A DNA stretch of 12,759 bases from positions 1 to 12,759 of the forward strand of contig CAVURW010000245.1 of assembly GCA_963743595.1 (NCBI GenBank), given 5' to 3'. The notes beneath the pieces are model-generated. The model had not been told where the DNA came from, made no database searches, and saw only the letters and a list, made by a program, of their open reading frames with translations. The DNA comes from CAVURW01 sp963743595 (lineage in GTDB: Bacteria; Verrucomicrobiota; Verrucomicrobiia; Methylacidiphilales; UBA1321). The position numbers and the translations under genes are program-made. Positions 6,501-12,759 of this stretch are shown here, piece by piece (position 1 is the first letter of the stretch; every line of letters begins with the position of its first letter).

Positions 6501-8864
6501 TTAATTTTTTGCGGAACTGGAGCGACCCCAGTTGGAGGGCGCTCCTTTTACCTGAACCATGTCGACCCCAATAACTGCGCCGGTAGAGGTTCCAGTTCCG
6601 ACTAAGCTGAGTGTGTGATTCGCCACTGATCCCTCGTGCAAGGGTTTAGCCTCTGAAACTTGAAACGGTCCGACGGAATATGAGGCAAAATGTGGTCCGC
6701 TTGGAGTAATCGTTCCAAGTTCCACTCCGTCCAGTTGTACTGAAATGGCCTCTAAAACGCCCGGTATCCTGGGGCTTTGCACTGCCGCCAAAGACAAGGT
6801 ATAGGAGCCGGGAAACCATTTCACCTCTTGGCTGATCGAGCCCTGTCTCTCGATAAAAGCGCATTGTCGGCCGTCGGGAACAACGGATGTGCAGACTAGT
6901 CCGGACGCGTCGCCCGCTTTATCCGGCCCGAAGGGAAGGAAGGTCCAACCGTTAAATTCAGTCTTATATTGAAAGGTTGTTCCGGGCGGAAGTCGAGGCG
7001 TCTCAAAGCTGGCGTTGATGACGACGGCACCGTTGGGCTGCCCCAGAGGCACTATAGCAAAACGGTCGGCGTTCCAAGGGTACTTATACTTGGCCAGGAA
7101 AATATCCCCCGTGTTGGGTCCTACGTCTTCCAGGCATTGGGAGGCAGCGACATTATCGATTTCCATGGGAAGTTTCATGTAGCGGAAATCGAAAGCGTCG
7201 ATTTTCCACAACTGATTGGCACTTCCATCTGGGGCGGCCATGCTAACACGGCCTGCTCCACCATATTTGGAATCGTGGGGCGTCGTTTTGACATTAGGAT
7301 CAAAACAAAGCACCAACTGAGTTGCTACATTCGTGACGGTGCACTGCTTTGGCTCCTTACTGGTGCAGAGCCACTCGACGCCGGGACCTGGACTTTTCGT
7401 TTGGACTAACAACGGATAATTACCCGGCTCGGTGGCTTTGGTGCCGTCAAGGAAATCTCCTTCCTGTTGACTTTGCAAACCGTAGTATAGCGCGATTTGG
7501 GAGGCCGACGCCTTAACAAGGTTGGATGGGGGGCTAGAACCGACGCTATTATTGGCCACCACATAGTACTGATAAGCGGTTCCGGGAGTTACCTGATAAT
7601 CGCAATAATCCGTGTAATAACCGGTCACAGGAACCGTATCTATCTTCGCGAATCCGCCCTGACCTGACTTGCGAAAGATGTCATAGGTTTGCGCCTGGGT
7701 ACCGAGCCAGGAAAGAGAAACAGATGGAACAATGCGGGCGTTCTCCAGGGCATCACGGATAACTGGGGCATCGGGCACCGAAAGCGGCCCCAAATGAATA
7801 ACGGCCTGACTCATTCCACGGCTAGTCAAGGCAGGCGCGCTACCCAAATTCGATAGCCAAATTTCCACGAGGTCTTGCCCGCCTACAACGTCGCCACCAG
7901 AGCTGGCGTCCCAAATCCGATTATAGTACATATTAGGGCCTGAATCGGCCTGAAACTGGAACGTGTCGGACCAATGAATACAATCGTAACTTAAACGGCC
8001 CACCCTGCTGGGCGTACCAGAACAAATGAGGTATTCATGCGCCTGGCCGTTTTGCTTCGCCAGATACTGGTCGTCAATGATGGTTGCACGATAATCAAAG
8101 CCCGAGTTTTTCAGTGTGGGCAAAGGAGTCCCCGTATTCTTAAGGTCCGACTGCATCGAGATCGGAACCCACGTATCAGGGCCATTCCACACATACCAAC
8201 TGCCCGGCGCACCATGGATCTCTTTAGAGGCATAGAGCATCTCCCCCGTGCCTTTTCCGTTATCGGCGGCCGTGTCGCCGATCGTGTACCAGTAAAACCC
8301 GGAATCGCTCGGGGCTTCTACCACGCTACAGCCTCCCACCGGAATCTCACCCAGGAGCTGCCAAGTCCGCCCCTGATCGGTCGAAACACCAACGCCATTC
8401 CAAGTTTCAGTCGTCGCAGCGATTCTATTTCCAATGAGAAATCCCACCATCTGGCCGTCCTTCGCATAGTCCAGAGTACTGATCCAAATCAAACTCCCAT
8501 ACCCACCCCCACCATTTTTGGTAGCAAAACTTCCCGGCTGATTATGCCAAGCCCCATTGTCCCCAGGAGCATCCTTATAACTCACGCTGGAATCGGTTTC
8601 GACCAAGTGATTGAGGTCGGGACCTACAAACCGGGAATTATTACCCGCACTGGTGATCGTCATCACACCCGATCCGTCCGATAGGGTGATCAAGGGCGGA
8701 CAGACGTCGTTGAAAGTATTCCAATCGGGACCGTAAATAGAGAAGGGATTTTTAGGACCAGTGGTCACTTCTGGAAGGGGCGGAATTTCTACTTGCGCCT
8801 GTAGGATACCGATTAGGAACGGGCTGAGCCCGAGTAGGCACAACTTGTAAGAAGAGGTTTTCAT
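6501..8864 (-). CDS. secreted multidomain protein (Asp-box region, FN3, ricin-like, DUF642-like), function unknown
   Basis: The 787-residue product starts with a signal peptide (MKTSSYKLCLLGL to LQAQ). The in-frame ATG at 8924 would put 20 extra residues before it, so 8864 is preferred; ATG at 8870 is also possible. Residues ~25-360 form a Gly/Trp/Tyr-rich beta region with one clear Asp-box, VSTDQGRTW (160-168), and a degenerate one, LSYDCIHWS (291-299), which suggests a sialidase-like or GH43-like propeller. Residues ~363-455 are a fibronectin type III domain (VPDAPVIRDA to NSVGSSPPSN). Residues ~460-608 look like a degenerate ricin-type beta-trefoil (NQLWKID, CLEDVGPNTG). Residues ~615-775 resemble DUF642-type sugar-binding jelly rolls (INASFETPRLPPG, GSISQEVKWFPGSYTLSL, VQLDGVELG). 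The gene lies 77 bp before GH2 and 176 bp after the esterase, so a joint role on one glycan is likely. It could be an enzyme or a substrate-binding protein. Confidence 0.75.
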   Translation of the reverse strand: MKTSSYKLCLLGLSPFLIGILQAQVEIPPLPEVTTGPKNPFSIYGPDWNTFNDVCPPLITLSDGSGVMTITSAGNNSRFVGPDLNHLVETDSSVSYKDAPGDNGAWHNQPGSFATKNGGGGYGSLIWISTLDYAKDGQMVGFLIGNRIAATTETWNGVGVSTDQGRTWQLLGEIPVGGCSVVEAPSDSGFYWYTIGDTAADNGKGTGEMLYASKEIHGAPGSWYVWNGPDTWVPISMQSDLKNTGTPLPTLKNSGFDYRATIIDDQYLAKQNGQAHEYLICSGTPSRVGRLSYDCIHWSDTFQFQADSGPNMYYNRIWDASSGGDVVGGQDLVEIWLSNLGSAPALTSRGMSQAVIHLGPLSVPDAPVIRDALENARIVPSVSLSWLGTQAQTYDIFRKSGQGGFAKIDTVPVTGYYTDYCDYQVTPGTAYQYYVVANNSVGSSPPSNLVKASASQIALYYGLQSQQEGDFLDGTKATEPGNYPLLVQTKSPGPGVEWLCTSKEPKQCTVTNVATQLVLCFDPNVKTTPHDSKYGGAGRVSMAAPDGSANQLWKIDAFDFRYMKLPMEIDNVAASQCLEDVGPNTGDIFLAKYKYPWNADRFAIVPLGQPNGAVVINASFETPRLPPGTTFQYKTEFNGWTFLPFGPDKAGDASGLVCTSVVPDGRQCAFIERQGSISQEVKWFPGSYTLSLAAVQSPRIPGVLEAISVQLDGVELGTITPSGPHFASYSVGPFQVSEAKPLHEGSVANHTLSLVGTGTSTGAVIGVDMVQVKGAPSNWGRSSSAKN

Positions 8865-9040
8865 GCTCATGAGCCCGTAGTTTTGTATGCTACGAATCGC
8901 GTGTTCAGAAAGCAAGCGTGACATCCATTAGTCAATATCTTTACATCGACGTCATTATGCGGCATCGTCGCCTATAAACTAGGCCAAACATTTCGCAAAC
9001 GTTACCAACAGAGAAAGTGGAATAACGAGCAAACGGTAGT
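8865..9040 (-). promoter_or_regulatory. 176-bp leader/spacer with possible LacI-type half sites
   Basis: This spacer between the esterase stop and the next start is long enough for its own promoter. It holds GCAAACGTTACC at 8995-9006, whose core resembles the central AAACGTT of LacI/PurR-family operators, and a second GCAAACGGTA at 9029-9038, a direct repeat 34 bp away. Close to the start codon are a perfect 10-bp palindrome GCTCATGAGC (8865-8874) that includes the upstream ATG, and a CGTAG-N9-CTACG inverted repeat (8876-8894), which could fold in the mRNA. No strong Shine-Dalgarno sequence is seen. All are pattern matches without genome-wide support. Confidence 0.3.
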
Positions 9041-10039
9041 TCAATGGGACGGTTTTAAAAGTGGTTCTAAGGCAATATCCAAACGATGGGCGGCTTTAAA
9101 GCTTCCATAAAAGTGGGGATGGACCCCATCAACGTAATCGTCCTTATCTAGCCATCCGGTCGTATCGACATAAATAATGTGGGCGTCTCCCGCTGCGGTT
9201 AATTCATCGACTGCGCTTTTAATTGGGTTGGCAAAGGGTCCACCAAACGGACGCATCGCGGCAATAGGAACTTGGGGGTATTTCTCCCTCAGCTTATGGA
9301 CGAAATCGACAAAGCTTTTGTGGAAGACATCCTGGGGTTCCTGACCACATTGATCGTTCTGGCCAAGATTGATGACAACCACGTTTGGCGTGTATGAAAA
9401 ATTCCATGGAACCGGGGGCTTTTCATCCAGATGATTAAAGTTCTTCAATAAGAAAAACTGCTGGTCCAGCCCAGCTTTATCAGTAGCGCACCCATAGCCG
9501 GTGGTTAGGGCCCGGGCACTAAAAGCAATTTGGACGTGGTCGCATCCCAGCATTTCCGCTGAATCCCAGGAGTAAGAATGGTTTCCCATTGTGATCGAAT
9601 CGCCAATGTACTCAATGACCGGGCGCTCCGGCGAAGGTTCCGTCTTGGCTCCGGCGTCAAGAACCAACTTTTTGAAGAGTACTTCCTCATTCTGACCAGC
9701 ACTGCCAACTTGCAGATTATGATCGCCCGCTCTAAGCGGAGACGCATTTAGGTGAATCAGCCCAACTCCGGAGACAGTTCGAGGCACTTCCCCATCGATG
9801 CAAACTGCCAAAGTGGTCCCCCCAGCGAGGTCTATCTGAACCGAGGTTCCGCTAAATTTGGTTCGCAAATAAGCACCGCTCCAGTAGGAGTGGTATTCAT
9901 TAGGATCACTTTTGTCCCACCGACCGATGTAATGAATGTTAGGGTCCGTAAGGGCAACTTCGGTCTGAGCCTGGACCGTGGCAATCATCGGTAAAGTGAG
10001 GAGAGCAAGAGTGAACGTTATGCGGAGGGTTGGTTTCAT
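9041..10039 (-). CDS. secreted CE2-like SGNH esterase (carbohydrate acetylesterase)
   Basis: The 332-residue protein has a signal peptide (residues 1-24, ending VQAQ) and the two-domain plan of carbohydrate esterase family 2. The N-terminal beta-sandwich (~30-135) carries HYIGRWD (36-42), CIDGE and the paired-strand pattern of CE2. The SGNH hydrolase domain (~140-330) has block I IEYIGDSITMG with the nucleophile S148, block III INLGQND with N228, and block V DGVHPH with D304 and H307. So the full Ser-Asp-His set is present, although some CE2 enzymes lack the Asp. Known CE2 members remove O-acetyl groups from xylan, mannan or glucomannan-type substrates; the substrate here is not determined. 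It is first of three genes on this strand and faces the GH38 gene across a 266-bp gap. The ATG at 10039 gives the signal peptide at once; no ribosome-binding site is obvious. Confidence 0.87.
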   Translation of the reverse strand: MKPTLRITFTLALLTLPMIATVQAQTEVALTDPNIHYIGRWDKSDPNEYHSYWSGAYLRTKFSGTSVQIDLAGGTTLAVCIDGEVPRTVSGVGLIHLNASPLRAGDHNLQVGSAGQNEEVLFKKLVLDAGAKTEPSPERPVIEYIGDSITMGNHSYSWDSAEMLGCDHVQIAFSARALTTGYGCATDKAGLDQQFFLLKNFNHLDEKPPVPWNFSYTPNVVVINLGQNDQCGQEPQDVFHKSFVDFVHKLREKYPQVPIAAMRPFGGPFANPIKSAVDELTAAGDAHIIYVDTTGWLDKDDYVDGVHPHFYGSFKAAHRLDIALEPLLKPSH

Positions 10040-10305
10040 AGGTTAAAAGGCAGGTAAAGTTCGCGACTGTTTGTCTGAACATTTAAATTTTCGAATTAGC
10101 CTTGAATACATCGACGTAATTCGGTATCCAAATTACTAACCTGAGCCACCTTTTGAAGCAAGAAGAATAATAAAGGTAATTGCCATCCCCCATCTCAGGT
10201 GTAAGCATCATGAAAAGTGTTCCCGATTTCACCGCCAGTTCCAATTCAGCAACAATGGCTCGAACAGCCACCAGCGTGGGATTTTAACCGGATATAAACT
10301 GAAAT
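10040..10305. promoter_or_regulatory. divergent promoter region between esterase and GH38 genes
   Basis: This 266-bp AT-rich stretch separates the two divergent start codons and should hold the promoters for both arms of the locus. It contains ATTTAAAT (10081-10088), TTCGAA (10090-10095), the 21-bp palindrome listed separately, and a second GTAATT at 10176, exactly 60 bp after the first at 10116. A TATAAA at about 10293-10298 lies just before the GH38 ATG, but no matching -35 was found at the right distance. A 62-codon GTG-started minus-strand frame across it is judged spurious. Confidence 0.55.
10116..10136. promoter_or_regulatory. near-perfect 21-bp palindrome, candidate operator
   Basis: The arms are GTAATTCGG and CCAAATTAC around a TAT centre; eight of nine pairs are complementary. 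It sits about 77 bp upstream of the esterase start and 170 bp upstream of the GH38 start. Its size and symmetry suit a dimeric transcription factor able to govern both directions. It is not followed by a T run and has AT-rich outer arms, so it does not look like a terminator. The binding protein is unknown, and no regulator gene is in the window. Confidence 0.45.
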
Positions 10306-12759
10306 ATGAAGAGACTGACTCTAGTGGTTTTTGCGGCTTTCTTGCTTCCATCATTGCAAGCAGAAGTGCTTTGGAGCATCGGGAAAAAAAACGACACGAG
10401 CGCCGACCTGGCTTTGGGAGCAGATCGCCCGGATCGCGAGTATAATAATCGATTTCCTCAAAATCCTCTTTTTATCATAGGACTGTCCGATCCAGCGCGC
10501 GATTGGCCCGCCATTCAACCGGGACCTGCAGATACGTGGGCTCACGGCACGGACCATACGTTCAAAATTGCTTTCGGACTGCAGGCGACCGTCAGCGGTA
10601 CGTGTCGCTTGGTTCTTGATCTGGTCGAAGCCCACTCATCGAGCCCGCCTCAACTGGTGGTTGCCGTTAATAATCATTCCCTACCGGTCCAAAGGCCTGC
10701 TCCTGGGAACGGCGATGCCACGACCGAAAATCACCCAGAACAAGGCCGTCATCAAACTCTGATATTCGAATTTCCAGGTGAGGATTTGCGACCGGATTAT
10801 AACCTCGTTACCATCCAGACAGAGGACGGAAGTTGGATTCTTTACGATGCCCTCCATCTAGAGACTCCAGATGGAACCACTTTAGCCGATCCAAAAGGGA
10901 TTTTCCTGCAAACGGTCACCTCCGATAACACCTTGTCCGGCACCGATGATGCCCTGAGGCAAACCATCCATGTCCCCATTTATTGGATGGGACAGCAATC
11001 GCCCAATTCGACCTTGCCTGCAACCCTAACTGTCGGCAAAACAACTCAACAAGCAGTTCTAAAACCGGGCTTTCAAACCATAGATTTTCTTCTCCCCGCC
11101 GTGCAACAGCCCACGAGCCTTACCGTCTCTCTAAATGCTGGAGGTCAAACTTCTAATTCCAATTCCGTTGAATTAAGACCGATGAGGAAATGGGTCATCT
11201 ATGTTCTGTCGCACTCGCACCATGACTTGGGCTACACGGATATTCAGCCCCATATCCAGGAAAAGCAAATGCACAACTTTGATCTGGCCCTCAATGAGAT
11301 CGCCAAATCCAAAGACTATCCCGATGCCGCTCATTTTGTGTGGAATGCCGAGGTGAGCTGGTCGTTGGATGATTACTTCAACCATTTCCCGGCAAACCAG
11401 TCGAAAATTATTGAAGCAATAAAAGCAGGTTCGATTTATCCCAATGGTTGGTACGCGAACGAGTTGACCGGACTATGTCGGCCTGAAGAATTGCTTCGAC
11501 TCAGCACATTTGATGAACAATTGGTCCAGAAAACCGGCGTTCCCATCGATTCCGCCATGATCAGCGACGTGCCCGGCACCTCCTGGGGATGTATTCAAGC
11601 TTTGAACGAGGCCGGAATTCGTTACCTCTCGAACGGCCCGAATCCAAATGATCGCATAGGACATACGATGGTTGATACTGAGGATAAGCCCTTCTACTGG
11701 GTTTCGCCCTCGGGGAACAATAAAGTACTGTTTTGGACCTCGTACGGTGGTTACGCCTTGGCTCCGGGAATCGGCTTGCTGGAGAAGCCGGAGAACCAGC
11801 GGAAAGTGCTTTCGCATCTACAAAAAATGGAGGACGACCATTATCCTTACGACATTCTATACATTCGCTGGGACGGTTTTGGCGACAATGCCAATCCGGA
11901 TGATCGCATGGCCCCCTTCGTTAAGGACTGGAACGCCACCCATGCTTATCCTCACTTCGTTTTCGCGACCACCAGCACGGCCATGCATGCGTTAGAAAAC
12001 AAATACGGCCCGCAGATTCCCGTGTTAAAGGGTGAATTTACTCCCTATTGGGAAGATGGTTCAGGCTCGTCGGCTCATGAAACGTCACTTAATCGAGAAG
12101 CAGCGGAACAATTGGTACAGGCCGAGACCCTCTATGCTTTGTTGAAACAAAATGTACCCGCACCCGCATTTTACCAGGCGTGGCGGAAAGTGATCATGTA
12201 TGACGAACATACGTGGGGAGCTTGGGATAGCGTTGGTAACCCGACCCGCCCCGGCGTTCTGGAACAGTGGAAATTTAAACAAGCCTTTGCGGTGGAGGCT
12301 AACCAGGAATCGTACAATCTCTTAAACAATTCCGTTAGTGATCGAGGGGCGGTCGTACCGAATCAATTCGATGTTTACAACACGTGTAACTGGCCGAGAA
12401 CGGATGTGATCAGGCTAGGCAAGGATGTTTCCAGCATCGGGGACGCGGTAATGGATGCAAGAGGGCACCAAGTTCCCAGTCAGCGCCTGAGCACCGGTGA
12501 ACTGGCATTCCTGGCACAAAATGTTCCACCTTGGGCGGCTAAGCGCTACATCGTCACGGGCGGACACGCACCCTTGCAGACCGGTACAATTCACGTCGAC
12601 CAAACAGGGTTGTCCAACAGTTTGCTGGCTATCAAAATCGATCCAAAATCAGGCGGAATCACCGAATGGACGACGAATGATCACGTCGATAATCTTATCG
12701 ATAACCGCAAAGCGAATCTCAACGACTATGTTTATGCGCTCGGCGGCGGGTTAGAGCAC
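10306..12759 (+). CDS. secreted GH38-type alpha-mannosidase-like protein with PL4-like N-terminal module, 3' end outside the window
   Basis: The frame is open from ATG 10306 to the last base (818 codons seen). Residues 1-19 are a signal peptide (MKRLTLVVFAAFLLPSLQA). Residues ~20-190 match the CBM-like domain III of polysaccharide lyase family 4: VLWSIGKKNDTSADL, FIIGLSDPARDWPAIQPGP (57-74). A linker beta region (~195-290) is followed by a GH38-like catalytic domain from about 296: SHSHHDLGYTD (302-312; H305 and D307 expected to bind the metal), FVWNAEVSW (344-352), NGWYANELTGL (380-390), ISDVPGTSWG (419-428; D421 at the expected acid/base site), YDEHTWGAW (632-640; H635 as metal ligand). The C-terminal beta domain starts near 685 and is cut. 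Known GH38 enzymes hydrolyse alpha-mannosides with a zinc-type ion. At the nucleophile position an Asp is not evident, so activity may differ from that of the standard family. It is divergent from the esterase-GH2 gene set. Confidence 0.87.
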   Translation, partial: MKRLTLVVFAAFLLPSLQAEVLWSIGKKNDTSADLALGADRPDREYNNRFPQNPLFIIGLSDPARDWPAIQPGPADTWAHGTDHTFKIAFGLQATVSGTCRLVLDLVEAHSSSPPQLVVAVNNHSLPVQRPAPGNGDATTENHPEQGRHQTLIFEFPGEDLRPDYNLVTIQTEDGSWILYDALHLETPDGTTLADPKGIFLQTVTSDNTLSGTDDALRQTIHVPIYWMGQQSPNSTLPATLTVGKTTQQAVLKPGFQTIDFLLPAVQQPTSLTVSLNAGGQTSNSNSVELRPMRKWVIYVLSHSHHDLGYTDIQPHIQEKQMHNFDLALNEIAKSKDYPDAAHFVWNAEVSWSLDDYFNHFPANQSKIIEAIKAGSIYPNGWYANELTGLCRPEELLRLSTFDEQLVQKTGVPIDSAMISDVPGTSWGCIQALNEAGIRYLSNGPNPNDRIGHTMVDTEDKPFYWVSPSGNNKVLFWTSYGGYALAPGIGLLEKPENQRKVLSHLQKMEDDHYPYDILYIRWDGFGDNANPDDRMAPFVKDWNATHAYPHFVFATTSTAMHALENKYGPQIPVLKGEFTPYWEDGSGSSAHETSLNREAAEQLVQAETLYALLKQNVPAPAFYQAWRKVIMYDEHTWGAWDSVGNPTRPGVLEQWKFKQAFAVEANQESYNLLNNSVSDRGAVVPNQFDVYNTCNWPRTDVIRLGKDVSSIGDAVMDARGHQVPSQRLSTGELAFLAQNVPPWAAKRYIVTGGHAPLQTGTIHVDQTGLSNSLLAIKIDPKSGGITEWTTNDHVDNLIDNRKANLNDYVYALGGGLEH

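Noticed and set aside
8037..8684. Open frame of 215 codons on the plus strand
   Set aside because: It lies fully inside the minus-strand 787-residue gene, which has a signal peptide and recognisable domains; the plus-strand product has no family features.
8947..8970. CGACG/CGTCG inverted repeat with inner ATGC-G-GCAT as a terminator after the esterase gene
   Set aside because: The inner part would leave a one-base loop and no T run follows on the minus strand; stable folding is unlikely.
10083..10271. 62-codon GTG-started minus-strand frame in the divergent gap
   Set aside because: No ribosome-binding site, no recognisable family, and it covers the expected promoter region and palindrome; not enough to call a gene.
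1..12759. CRISPR arrays, tRNA or rRNA genes, insertion sequences, phage or integrase genes
   Set aside because: No regularly spaced repeats, tRNA-like folds, rRNA signatures, transposase motifs or terminal inverted repeats were seen on either strand.

Overview
The window looks like part of a chromosome from a polysaccharide-degrading, Gram-negative-type bacterium, most likely a member of the Verrucomicrobiota. This placement is an inference. It rests on the moderate GC content, the general lack of convincing Shine-Dalgarno sequences before the genes, the large secreted multidomain glycosidases with attached binding modules, and a stand-alone infA. No rRNA or other decisive marker is present.

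Left part (1-3124), mixed housekeeping genes. A TPR-repeat protein with a Pro/Ala-rich tail (5' end outside the window) is followed by a full-length SfnB/DszC-type flavin oxidoreductase of the acyl-CoA dehydrogenase fold. That gene converges on, and overlaps by four bases, a small infA gene for translation initiation factor IF-1 on the minus strand. A DUF192 protein is read divergently from infA. A gap of about 220 bp without a convincing gene (3125-3342) separates this part from the next.

Right part (3343-12759), a glycan-degradation locus. Three minus-strand genes lie in the order of transcription: a secreted CE2-like SGNH esterase (10039 to 9041), a secreted 787-residue protein of unknown function with an Asp-box-containing N-terminal region, an FN3 domain, a ricin-like region and a DUF642-like C-terminal domain (8864 to 6501), and a 1026-residue secreted GH2 glycosidase with an N-terminal NPCBM and a C-terminal leucine-zipper-like coiled coil (6423 to 3343). 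Divergent from them is a secreted GH38-type alpha-mannosidase-like protein with an N-terminal module resembling the polysaccharide lyase 4 CBM-like domain; it runs off the right edge. The 266-bp divergent gap contains a near-perfect 21-bp palindrome that could be a shared operator.

The four genes plausibly form one module acting outside the cytoplasm on an acetylated, branched glycan: the esterase removes acetyl groups, the GH38 and GH2 enzymes trim alpha- and beta-linked sugars, and the multidomain protein binds or processes the substrate. No transporter, SusC/SusD pair or regulator lies within the window. The points most worth checking are the altered nucleophile segment of the GH38 protein, the zipper at the end of the GH2 enzyme, and the unassigned N-terminal domain of the 787-residue protein.
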